Positions 56,455 through 64,000 of a DNA stretch of 64,000 bases are shown one piece after another (within the stretch, counting starts at the first letter, position 1; each line of letters starts with the position of its first letter). The position numbers and the translations under genes are program-made. This stretch comes from F22 sp963678855. Its GTDB lineage: Bacteria; Bacteroidota; Bacteroidia; Bacteroidales; Bacteroidaceae. The stretch spans positions 2,844,855 to 2,908,854 of the forward strand of contig OY787448.1 of the NCBI GenBank assembly GCA_963678855.1, in the 5' to 3' direction. The notes beneath the pieces are model-generated. The model was not told the DNA's origin, did no database searches, and worked only from the letters and a program-made list of their open reading frames with translations.

Positions 56455-56664
56455 ATGAAAAGAAAAAAGTATTACTCTCCAAGAGTTAATGAAATTACCA
56501 TGCAAGTGGAAACTGATGTAATAGCATCTTCGATACAAAATTTAGGTGATGGAGGAGATATTGGTGGAACTACTGGCTGGTCTGTGAGTTCTACTCGTGA
56601 TACAGATAGCTTCTCTTTGCTGAAGAGCGAAAATGAAGTAGAAGATGCTGGCCTCTTCGAGTAA
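56455..56664 (+). CDS. Microprotein 2 of the fimbrillin-amylase locus
   Basis: A 69-residue protein, MKRKKYYSPRVNEITM at the N-terminus, then ETDVIASSIQ, a Gly-rich middle and an acidic end with Phe (EDAGLFE). It shares its layout with the protein at 52395: KKYxxP, about 15 residues, an E-V-[FI]-A-[AS]-S segment, then a Gly/Ser/Thr tail. A TTG 12 bases upstream could extend it by four residues, but the ATG is preferred. It lies 31 bases after the amylase gene and 37 before the next lipoprotein. Confidence 0.65.
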   Translation: MKRKKYYSPRVNEITMQVETDVIASSIQNLGDGGDIGGTTGWSVSSTRDTDSFSLLKSENEVEDAGLFE

Positions 56665-56701
56665 TTCCCTTCAAAAGTCTAATACCTAACAACACAGAAA
56701 A

Positions 56702-58297
56702 ATGAGAAGAACATACTTAATATTAGGTGGTTTGCTTGCCTTGGGTGCAGCAAGCTGTAGTGACGGAGAACAGTCCATCGAAGAAGTAGTAGGAGATGAA
56801 ACAGGCGTTGTTGATGTTCCACATGCGCCTGTGCCGATGTCTATTTCTGTTGGAATGCCTGAAACTCGGTTAGATTATGAACGAAGTGCTGACAGTAAGT
56901 TTGTTACTGTGACGTGGAGTAATGATGATAATTTGCAAGTCTTTAATGCATCAGATAATACGAAGTATGTTGACTTTGCTATGCAAACAAATAATGGAGC
57001 TACAGCTGATTTCTATTGCGCTGATGTAAGCCCTTTAGCTATTGGGGATGGTGCTGATGTGACTGCTATATATCCCTATCGTGTGGAGTCTGAATCTAGT
57101 CCTGGTAAGAAGGTTGTATCCATGAAAAATCAAACGATACAATCTAATGGGAATGGAGATTCTTCAATGGACGTTATGGTAGCACATGCTGCATGGAAAA
57201 GTGAGAATATGTCATTCCAATTCACACACTTGATGGCTTCTATTATTGTGCAGTTAAACTTCTCGGAAGCGACGACAGTAAAGAATATTGTCATGACAGC
57301 TGATGGAGGGTTTAATAACTATGCAACGATAGAAATGACAGCTAATGGTGGCACAGAGCTGGGTGATTTCAAGAAAGGGCCAATTAATGCAACAACTACT
57401 GGTGCTACAGCTACTACACAGTATATGGGACAACTATTCGTTGTACCTGGGACATATACTAATATCTCTTTGATTGCAATTACTGACAAAGGACACTTTG
57501 AATGCACTAAAGAGGTTACAGCTACGTTAGACCAAGGGATGAATTACCGTTTGCAAGTGTTGGCTGATGCATGGCATTCTGCACCGCTGTATGCATGGGG
57601 GACAGACCATGATGCTGATAATGGATTCTCAGATACAGATTTTAATGAAATGCAGTCTGCTACTGATGAGCCTAATTTGTATTTCTTGGGTGCAGCAGGT
57701 GATAACTATAACAACTGTGTGAATGGTAATGGCTCTTTGAAGTTTACTTTAACTAATCAGTCTAGCAGCTGGGCCGTTTTTATGCCAGAAGTAGACAGTG
57801 ACAGTCATACTTTCTGGCCAGAATACAATGATCCAATTTATCCAAGTTGGGGTAATAAAAATGTCGTTAGAGTAAATGTTGTTTCTGGTGAAGTTAAGGC
57901 TGGTTGGAGACGTCCTATTTATTATGTGGGCCAGATTAATGGTTGGGATGAAGATAGTGCTAATGGATCAAAATATCTCCTAACATGCGATATTAATGAT
58001 GAAAATCGTATTGATGAATTCACTGTGCGTCTTACTCTTAATGATGGCTATGAGCTTAAGTTTCCACTGGACCATTATTGGGGCTGGGACTACAATTTTT
58101 GGAACAATGAGTTTATACTTGCTCCAAGCGAGAACGCAAGTATTGAAGATGGAGCTAATTATGTGTTTTCATATGGTAATACAGTAGGAGGAGCACCTGA
58201 CTATAAATTTAGAGTGAATGATGCTGCTCATGCTGGAACTTATGATATAGTAATTAATGTTGTAGATCAAACTATCAATTTTACTAAAGTACCATAG
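56702..58297 (+). CDS. Lipoprotein with fimbrillin-like and SusE/F-like domains
   Basis: A 531-residue lipoprotein (lipobox AASC, Cys about 19). The N-terminal domain (about 45-290) matches the fimbrillin-like domain of the amylase upstream, including VTAIYPY, a FSEATTVKN strand and the disordered start with PETRLDYE. The C-terminal part (about 400-531) opens PIYYVGQINGWDED, the SusE/F-like sugar-binding signature. No catalytic domain. It ends the four-gene operon and probably binds starch at the surface. Confidence 0.78.
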   Translation: MRRTYLILGGLLALGAASCSDGEQSIEEVVGDETGVVDVPHAPVPMSISVGMPETRLDYERSADSKFVTVTWSNDDNLQVFNASDNTKYVDFAMQTNNGATADFYCADVSPLAIGDGADVTAIYPYRVESESSPGKKVVSMKNQTIQSNGNGDSSMDVMVAHAAWKSENMSFQFTHLMASIIVQLNFSEATTVKNIVMTADGGFNNYATIEMTANGGTELGDFKKGPINATTTGATATTQYMGQLFVVPGTYTNISLIAITDKGHFECTKEVTATLDQGMNYRLQVLADAWHSAPLYAWGTDHDADNGFSDTDFNEMQSATDEPNLYFLGAAGDNYNNCVNGNGSLKFTLTNQSSSWAVFMPEVDSDSHTFWPEYNDPIYPSWGNKNVVRVNVVSGEVKAGWRRPIYYVGQINGWDEDSANGSKYLLTCDINDENRIDEFTVRLTLNDGYELKFPLDHYWGWDYNFWNNEFILAPSENASIEDGANYVFSYGNTVGGAPDYKFRVNDAAHAGTYDIVINVVDQTINFTKVP

Positions 58298-58364
58298 GAA
58301 GAGTCTGTAAATCAAAACTAATATGTGTACGAGCTAACAGCCATACATATTTATAAGTCCTGAA

Positions 58365-58402
58365 AATTCCCCATTACCAACGATGTCTGGTAGTGGGGAA
58401 TT
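58365..58402 (+). terminator. Terminator of the fimbrillin-amylase operon
   Basis: A 15-bp stem (58365-58379 with 58388-58402, one GU pair) about 70 bases after the last stop codon. The T-run is weak (TTGTCTGTCT). Confidence 0.6.
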
Positions 58403-58442
58403 GTCTGTCTGTAAAGATTTAATCCACCTCTAAACCTACACC

Positions 58443-58466
58443 TATATAAAAGCGCGCTTTTATATA
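58443..58466. repeat. Perfect 24-base palindrome
   Basis: TATATAAAAGCG followed by its exact complement, then CTCGATTG. A second, imperfect copy (10 of 11 pairs) lies at 58488-58511, and a related sequence near 45894-45916. Probable small dispersed repeat or operator. Confidence 0.5.
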
Positions 58467-58487
58467 CTCGATTGCACTCCTTTTACA

Positions 58488-58511
58488 TATATAAAAGCCA
58501 GCATTTATATA
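58488..58511. repeat. Second copy of the TATATAAAAGC palindrome
   Basis: TATATAAAAGC and GCATTTATATA around a CA centre, 21 bases after the first copy. One mismatch in eleven pairs. Confidence 0.45.
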
Positions 58512-58746
58512 CGTGTAAGTAAGCAACAATTAAGCGTCTTCACACCCCATAGTCTAGATATAATATTTATCTCATAACACAGTAAGTGTTTTCCTTTCCT
58601 TGCGTGTTCTATAGCATAGAAATACTTTCAAGTAAAACTTGTATAACCAAAGACAACCTTTTACATTTGCCACCCAGAACTAAAATTGACGAACAAATAC
58701 CTAGTAATTGACTATTAGCTATTTGTAGCTACCTAATCAATATTCC

Positions 58747-59040
58747 ATGCCTAACACCCTAAACAAAAACGATGTGCAGGCACTATTCACGGCACACTAT
58801 GTCAAGTTAGTGCTATACGCTAGCCGCTTACTTGATGAGGAAGAGGTCGAAGACTTTGTACAAACAGTTTTCGTTGATTTGTGGGAGAAGCGTGAGCGCG
58901 ATAACAAATAAAATCATATCTGTACAAAGCCGTGTATTCCCATGCCCTGAATGTGATACGTCATAGATAATCTGTCCGTAAACATGAACAGTACGAACAG
59001 GTGATTTCGATGGAAGTTGGTTCGCAGATGACATGCATTC
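58747..59040 (+). pseudogene. Broken ECF-type sigma factor
   Basis: The first 54 codons encode an ECF sigma region 2 (ALFTAHYVKLVLYASRLLD and VEDFVQTVFVDLWEKRE) and stop at 58911. A shifted frame continues with KSYLYKAVYSHALNVIRHR, a further stop, then SVRKHEQYEQ, the usual next segment of the family. Region 4 is missing. So a frameshift, an in-frame stop and a 3' deletion have inactivated it. Such sigma factors usually control neighbouring surface-protein genes. Confidence 0.8.
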
Positions 59041-59301
59041 AAATACGCATTATTGGTTACATTCTCTGTGAATGTGCATTATACAGCCAACCAAGACCGC
59101 TCAATGTACTGGGAAGTATATAATGAAAAGACTGAAAAGATTAAGTCGGGTGATGTCACTGCTTGTGGTGGATATGCTAACCATGCCTTGAACTTACCAG
59201 TAGAAATTGAAAGTGGTAAAAAGTATGCTGTTATTTTCTCACTAGTGCCGTCAGGTAAACAAGATAGAAGTGCTGCATTTGAATCCGATACATTTATGTA
59301 A
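59041..59301 (+). pseudogene. C-terminal fragment of an unidentified protein
   Basis: Open frame without a start codon, directly abutting the sigma-factor remnant. It encodes an Ig-like beta-sandwich end (YWEVYNEKTEKIKSGDV, SGKKYAVIFSLVPSG). It looks like the tail of an exported or surface protein left by a deletion. The parent family is not recognised. Confidence 0.5.
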
Positions 59302-59489
59302 AAGGCTTGTATAACACATATGATATGTTAACGTATATTTGATGTAAGTTGTCAAAGTTATTGGGGACTGGATTATGTGAGTAAAATCACGAACTTTAGT
59401 TCTTATTTTGTCTATTTTTATGCTCTTTTCATTACGATAATTCAATGAAAATTTTTGTTTATAGGGTGTGGAAATGATATAGTTTTGCC

Positions 59490-59497
59490 TATATTTG
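59490..59497 (+). promoter_or_regulatory. -7 box of the surface lipoprotein operon
   Basis: TATATTTG, perfect match, 52 bases before the ATG at 59549. It overlaps the upstream TTG (59495), which rules that TTG out as the start. Confidence 0.55.
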
Positions 59498-59548
59498 CAC
59501 TGCAATTGTAAACAATTTAAGAGTTCAATTATTCATTTAAAGCTACAT

Positions 59549-61333
59549 ATGAGACATAACTGGATTATATTTGCGTTGATAGGCGTACTAGCTGTACCCA
59601 TGTTTACTAGCTGTGTGGAAGATACATTAGATGTGTCTGGTGACAAGCTAAATTTAGATGTTAATCTAGGAGGTGATGAGCTAATCATTCCTTTAGGTTC
59701 AGGCAAGAAAACCTTAGTTAATAGTATACTAGAACCCGGAGACATGCTAGCTCTCAATGGTTTGGGCGATTATATTATTGAAGAGTCGGGGAGCATGCAA
59801 TCTAGGGATTTTAGTATCAACCCAGTACGTATGCAGCTAGAACCTGTATCTATTACGCAAGATCTAAATTTTAACGATGTTAGTTTAGCAACACGTTATG
59901 TTGTGAATGTCTCAGATTTTTCTGGAACTGTTAATCAATCTGCAAAAATAGCAGCTAGTCAACGTGTACCTGGCGAGTTGATGAGCATTTATTCTGCTGG
60001 ACTTGATATGAGTATGAGTCCAGTGATTACATTGAACTTCAGTTTTAAGAATGTACCAGGTAATCTAACAAGTCTTTCTTTTAAGAACTTAAAAATACGT
60101 GTGCCTGATTTTATTCAGTGGGGTGATGATGGGGATGTATCTGGGCAGACGCTGACGCTAAATGCAACTTTTAATCCGCATGACGGATATTCTCGTACAG
60201 TAGCTGTTAAAGGGTTTGATTTCTCTTCGTTCAACTCTTCTGTAGGATTAGCAACCACTGCAATCTCAGGCTCTAATGATCGCCTGATTACAATCAACAA
60301 GAATAATACACTTACAATCAATGGACAGATTGAAGGTGGTGCACTTACTGTAGATACAAATCTTTTGCAAGATATGAAGATGACTGTTACAGCTAGCTTT
60401 AATCAGTTTATACTGAACAATGTTAGAGCGGTTGTTGATCCTGATATTCCAACTGTAGTGACACGTATCCCTATCAACTTGAGTGAAGATGCTGACTTCT
60501 TGCAAGGTGATGATACACAGCTTGAATTAACAAATTCACAAATTAAACTAGAATTGTCTAACAGTAGCTTGCTGCCGATTTCTCTAAGTCTGAAAATTAG
60601 AGGAGAAGATAAGCAAAAGAATGTCGTAACTGGTGCTGATATTGATCCAGTTAAAATAACTCTGCAAGCTTCTAGCAAACAAGGTACACCTAAGATAACT
60701 AAGATTTTGCTTAGTGCTAAGGCGGAATTTTTAGAAGGATATACAAATGTGATTGTCCCAAATTTACCTAAGCTTACTTCAAAAATTCCACATGTTGTGA
60801 TGATTGAAGCCGCTGCTGGTGTGGCTACTAGCACTCCAGTAGGAGTAGATCTAGATAAGGATATGGATATTGCTGCAGATTATGATGTAACTATTCCATT
60901 GGCTTTCGATGCTGCTGATTTGACTTATACGGAAATTGTAGATGATTTGCAGGATGATTTGGAAAGTATCAGTGAGGATGTCTTAGATCCGAAATGGACA
61001 ATTACTACTAACTTAGTGAATGCAGTGCCTATGGCTATGCATCTTACTGCCGAAGCTGTGGACAAAGTGGGTAATACAATTAATGGTTTGACAGTGACTA
61101 CGGAGTCGGATATTGCTGCTGGTACATTGTCATCACCTAGTACATCTCCTGTAACTATAGTCGTTGAGGCTGAAGGAGATCAATTGAGCAAGCTAGATGC
61201 CCTTAAGCTAAACTTGCATGCCACTTCGAGCGATTTGGTAGCAGGTGAGTCGCTAAATGCTGATCAGTATATTCAATTTACAGAGATTAAAGTACGTGCC
61301 AAAGGCGGTGTACATATTGATATGAACGACTAA
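59549..61333 (+). CDS. Large surface lipoprotein of unknown function
   Basis: A 594-residue lipoprotein: charged MRHN start, hydrophobic stretch and a lipobox-like MFTSC (Cys about 22). The rest is beta-rich and repetitive, with Thr/Ser/Asn-rich strands, and no catalytic motif. The start at 59549 is chosen because it gives a proper signal and follows the promoter. It is 14 bases before a DUF5723 gene, so the two are co-transcribed and may form an outer-membrane pair. No named family recognised. Confidence 0.75.
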   Translation: MRHNWIIFALIGVLAVPMFTSCVEDTLDVSGDKLNLDVNLGGDELIIPLGSGKKTLVNSILEPGDMLALNGLGDYIIEESGSMQSRDFSINPVRMQLEPVSITQDLNFNDVSLATRYVVNVSDFSGTVNQSAKIAASQRVPGELMSIYSAGLDMSMSPVITLNFSFKNVPGNLTSLSFKNLKIRVPDFIQWGDDGDVSGQTLTLNATFNPHDGYSRTVAVKGFDFSSFNSSVGLATTAISGSNDRLITINKNNTLTINGQIEGGALTVDTNLLQDMKMTVTASFNQFILNNVRAVVDPDIPTVVTRIPINLSEDADFLQGDDTQLELTNSQIKLELSNSSLLPISLSLKIRGEDKQKNVVTGADIDPVKITLQASSKQGTPKITKILLSAKAEFLEGYTNVIVPNLPKLTSKIPHVVMIEAAAGVATSTPVGVDLDKDMDIAADYDVTIPLAFDAADLTYTEIVDDLQDDLESISEDVLDPKWTITTNLVNAVPMAMHLTAEAVDKVGNTINGLTVTTESDIAAGTLSSPSTSPVTIVVEAEGDQLSKLDALKLNLHATSSDLVAGESLNADQYIQFTEIKVRAKGGVHIDMND

Positions 61334-61347
61334 AACAAAGATTAAGA

Positions 61348-62781
61348 ATGAAGAAAATACTCTTTACTTTAGCCGCTATCACAGCCAGTGCTTTGGCTAC
61401 GGTGTGTTACGCACAGGAACTGCGTACTAGTTATTTCCAAGAAGACGCCTTATACCGTCATGAGATGAACCCTGCTTTTGCTAATAGTGAAAATTATATT
61501 TCGGTTCCTCTATTGGGTAACATGCATATCATGTCTCGTGGTAATGTTGGCCTTGAGAACTTTGTGTATGACTATCAGGACCCAACAGGGCAGTATAGTT
61601 CTACGACATTCTTGAATAGCCAGATTTCTACATCTCGCTTTTTAGATGACTTGCCAGATAATACTGATATTCAAGGTGGCGTGAAAGTTCCAATTTTCTC
61701 TATGGGATGGAGTCGGGGGAAACACTACACAACTTTAGGGGTAAACTCGCGTACATTTACTGCTTTTCATGCACCTAAAGAAATGTTTGCGTTTATGAAG
61801 GCAGGACAGACTGCTGCAAGTGGTACCAATTATGATATTGAAGATGTGTCATTCTTGTTGGAATCGTATACTGAGATTGCCCTAGGTCATAGCTTCCCTA
61901 TTACAGAAGATATTCGTTTCGGAGCTACTTTGAAAGGGCTTATTGGTATGGGTTATATTGAAGGTAAGATTGAGCATATGCGTGTCGAAATGAGCAGTAA
62001 TCGATGGTATATTGAATCTCAAGGATATCTTGATATTGCGGCTAAAGGTGCTCAGTGGACGTATTCAGAAGAGGATTTTAACACAAGAGGTGAGCTGATT
62101 ACCCGTGAGAATGAAATTGATGATGTTGAGACTGATGATGTCACAGGTCCAGCTGGTTACGGACTTGCTTTAGACTTAGGTGTGGTATGGAATACGCCAG
62201 TCAAGAACTTAACACTATCCGCTTCATTGACCGACTTTGGCTTTATCAGCTGGTCGGAAACGATACAAGGAAAACAAGATCCAAACAACCGATTCGAATT
62301 TGATGGATTTACCAACTTCGTATTGGATGATGATAATGTAGAAGAAGGCGATGCCTCATTGAGCGATGAATTGGATGACCTAGCAGATGATGCCAAGCAA
62401 GTCCTTAAGTTTTACGATGAGGGAGAAACAAGCAAAACGCGTATGTTGGCTACGACTGCTCATCTTGGTGCTGAGTACCGCATGCCTTTTTACGATAAAC
62501 TGACTGCTGGTTTGCTTCTTACTGGGCGCTTTTATGGACAATATTCCAACTATGAAGCCCGTCTGTCGGCTAACGTAAAACCAGTAAGCTGGTTTCAAGC
62601 TTCCGTATCGGGAGCTGCAAGCAACTTTGGTGGAGAATTGGGATGGATGCTAAATTTCACTCCTGGAAACTTCAATTTCTTTATTGGTGGAGACGCTGTT
62701 ATTGGACGTTTAAACAAACAGTTTATACCAATTAGCAACGCCAACGCTGATTTAGCATTGGGAATGAATATTACGTTCTAG
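61348..62781 (+). CDS. DUF5723 outer-membrane barrel-like protein
   Basis: A 477-residue protein with a signal peptide (about 1-22, ending CYAQ) and the DUF5723 beginning LRTSYFQEDALYRHEMNPAFA. Repeated amphipathic strands and a C-terminal aromatic (MNITF) suggest an outer-membrane beta-barrel of the PorV/FadL kind. An acidic loop (about 320-345, VEEGDASLSDELDDLADD) is notable. Co-transcribed with the lipoprotein upstream; the function is unknown. Confidence 0.82.
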   Translation: MKKILFTLAAITASALATVCYAQELRTSYFQEDALYRHEMNPAFANSENYISVPLLGNMHIMSRGNVGLENFVYDYQDPTGQYSSTTFLNSQISTSRFLDDLPDNTDIQGGVKVPIFSMGWSRGKHYTTLGVNSRTFTAFHAPKEMFAFMKAGQTAASGTNYDIEDVSFLLESYTEIALGHSFPITEDIRFGATLKGLIGMGYIEGKIEHMRVEMSSNRWYIESQGYLDIAAKGAQWTYSEEDFNTRGELITRENEIDDVETDDVTGPAGYGLALDLGVVWNTPVKNLTLSASLTDFGFISWSETIQGKQDPNNRFEFDGFTNFVLDDDNVEEGDASLSDELDDLADDAKQVLKFYDEGETSKTRMLATTAHLGAEYRMPFYDKLTAGLLLTGRFYGQYSNYEARLSANVKPVSWFQASVSGAASNFGGELGWMLNFTPGNFNFFIGGDAVIGRLNKQFIPISNANADLALGMNITF

Positions 62782-62886
62782 TTCTCCTACTAGACTATAC
62801 TTAACACATGTAATTGTAATGCACTTTATCTACTTAACGTAGTTGTTAAAAATGATGACCAAAGTAATTTAATCAATCAAGTTTTT

Positions 62887-63327
62887 ATGTTAGCAACACC
62901 GCGTGAGGCAGTGTTGCTAACTTTGGATAGATACCACAATTCTGAGATTTCAGAAAGCCTATTAAGCAACTATGATCTACTAATTTTAGGTACATCTACA
63001 TGGGGCATGGGTGAGCTCAACGATGATTGGTCTATGGCCTTGCAGAAGCTGTGTAAGATGAATCTGCGCAACAAAGAAATTGCTATTTTTGGCAGTGGCG
63101 ATTCAGTAGCCTACAGTGATGTGTTTTGCGAAGCTACAGGTATTATTTATCATGGTTTGAAATGGACAGGTGCCAAATTCATAGGAGAAGTATCGGTAGA
63201 TGGATACCACTTCGAAGCTTCATCAGCAATAGTGGGTAGCTCCTTTTTGGGACTTCCTTAGGATGAAGATAATGAGCCAGAACTGACTGATGGTCGGGTG
63301 GCCAACTGGGTAGCACAGTTGGTGTAG
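62887..63327 (+). pseudogene. Flavodoxin remnant
   Basis: Encodes the second half of a flavodoxin: YDLLILGTSTWGMGELNDDW, IAIFGSGDSVAYSDVF and YHGLKWTGAKFIGEVSVDGYHF. The N-terminal FMN-phosphate loop (GSxTGxT) is missing and replaced by sequence containing a hairpin. An in-frame TAG at 63259 interrupts it, after which the frame continues DEDNEPELTDGRVANWVAQLV to a natural stop. So it is both truncated and nonsense-mutated. Confidence 0.85.
62889..62921 (+). terminator. Hairpin after the DUF5723 gene
   Basis: Perfect 11-bp stem GTTAGCAACAC and its complement around an 11-base loop, followed by a short CTTTGG. It lies 108 bases after the DUF5723 stop and at the broken front of the flavodoxin remnant. 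A terminator is the likeliest role. Confidence 0.5.
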
Positions 63328-63496
63328 CTCATACCTGTATCAACCATTTTATGGAGCTAGCTTTTAGGCTTCAAGCTCTTTTAAGACACTGTTTTTTGGT
63401 GCCTTTAGAGACACAGTATCTATATTGGCATAGACAAAAAAAGAAAAAACTAGATAATCTCTATACTACATTCTTTAAGAAAAAGATGTTGTGTGA

Positions 63497-63718
63497 TTAA
63501 TAATCAGTATATTTTCCGCGCATCAATCTAGTACCCAATAGTGGTAGCCAGAAGACATTCTTATCACGTAAGTCTGTAAAAACTGCAAGAATACGAGTAG
63601 GTTGTGTTTGGACAAAAGGCAACTGTACAGATAGAAGTTGTAGCATACTGCATTTTTCTCTTTGCTCGCTCAATTGTTCTACAGCGTAGCTTTTACGAGG
63701 ATTGCCATCCTTAATGCA
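63497..63718 (-). pseudogene. C-terminal fragment of an unidentified gene
   Basis: Minus-strand open frame of 73 codons with no start, ending LLGTRLMRGKYTDY. It contains QLPFVQTQPTRILAVFTDLRD, which looks like true protein. A stop lies just upstream of the fragment. The family is not recognised. Confidence 0.4.
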
Positions 63719-63825
63719 CTAATCCTTAGCTCGTTATCACGATAAAAAAAACGAATTATACCAAACGAAAAAGCTGAGCTTTGGGAGGTGACTAAGCAGT
63801 AATATAGAGTCTTATGTAATGCGAT

Positions 63826-63866
63826 AATAGCCGCACTTGGATATATTTCCAGTGCGGCTATTTTTG
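63826..63866. terminator. Terminator of the gene at the right edge
   Basis: AATAGCCGCACT (63826-63837) pairs with AGTGCGGCTATT (63851-63862), extended by inner GG/CC, with T-tracts following on the plus strand and short ones on the minus. It lies 13 bases beyond the stop of the minus-strand gene at 63879. Confidence 0.75.
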
Positions 63867-63878
63867 TAGGTGCTTTGA

Positions 63879-64000
63879 TTAAAAGACATATCCGATGGTG
63901 AGAGAACCTCTATTGACATTTTTATGATAGAGGTAATACTCGAATCCTATATTTAGGTGATTATAGAGTAAGATACCTATGCGAGGTAGTGCAGGGGTGT
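63879..64000 (-). CDS. C-terminus of a probable outer-membrane protein, cut by the window edge
   Basis: Forty codons of a minus-strand gene ending in LNIGFEYYLYHKNVNRG and SLTIGYVF. Alternating hydrophobic residues and a terminal Phe are typical of beta-barrel outer-membrane proteins. The start lies beyond the window. Confidence 0.55.
   Translation of the reverse strand, partial: TPALPRIGILLYNHLNIGFEYYLYHKNVNRGSLTIGYVF

Larger units (their letters stand above)
58298..58746. other. 449-base stretch with terminator and palindromes
   Basis: Holds a terminator (58365-58402) and two related palindromes (58443-58466 and 58488-58511), then AT-rich sequence leading to the sigma-factor remnant. No gene is supported. 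Confidence 0.5.

Noticed and set aside
41380..63420. A shared TTTAAGACACTsTTTTTT string near 41403 and 63380 as a repeat
   Set aside because: Only about 18 bases match and the flanks diverge; this could be chance in AT-rich spacer DNA.

Overview
The window looks like a chromosomal segment of a Bacteroidales bacterium, most likely Porphyromonas or a near relative. Reasons: the block rpmB-rpmG-DUF4295 followed by ftsY and rimO; a complete Bat/MoxR operon; DUF4250, DUF4923, DUF5723 and LruC proteins; fimbrillin-like and SusE/F-like lipoproteins; and many promoters of the Bacteroidetes type (TTTG, about 20 bases, TAnnTTTG). The genus is an inference. No rRNA, tRNA, CRISPR array or intact insertion sequence was seen.

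Region 1 (1-5713) is a methionine/activated-methyl-cycle cluster: a MetH that stops after its B12 domain, MetF diverging from it, and a two-gene operon of LuxS plus the missing MetH activation domain. A short terminated transcript, either a small RNA or a leader, lies upstream of luxS. Region 2 (5714-14330) holds pyruvate phosphate dikinase and a three-gene RND efflux system. Region 3 (14330-19054) has a LruC-domain lipoprotein, a HAD phosphatase, an IS-end-like repeat and a decayed glycosidase gene. Region 4 (19004-25873) contains a GH20 hexosaminidase whose start codon lies inside a 27-bp hairpin, the ribosomal protein block, ftsY, rimO and a LysM membrane protein.

Region 5 (26094-34870) is one long Bat operon: MoxR ATPase, DUF58, a BatD-like protein, BatA, a BatB-BatC fusion, BatD and BatE. 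Region 6 (35138-37015) has a small DNA-binding protein, a spacer with a long hairpin, and a universal stress protein. Region 7 (37083-40808, minus strand) is a TPP-riboswitch-controlled thiamine operon: outer-membrane receptor, PnuC-type transporter and thiamine pyrophosphokinase. Region 8 (41522-52121) carries a two-domain transglutaminase-like protein, two glycosyltransferases, DUF4250, a YcaQ-type DNA glycosylase convergent with recA, a carboxynorspermidine dehydrogenase homologue, prs, DUF4923 and engB.

Region 9 (52395-58297) is the most unusual locus: a duplicated module in which a 69-80 residue microprotein precedes a lipoprotein with a fimbrillin-like domain and SusE/F-like modules. 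In the first copy the lipoprotein continues into a complete GH13 amylase. No SusC/SusD pair is nearby. Region 10 (58298-64000) is partly decayed (ECF sigma factor, an unidentified exported domain, flavodoxin and another gene tail) around an intact pair of a surface lipoprotein and a DUF5723 protein. It ends in the C-terminus of a probable beta-barrel that runs off the right edge.
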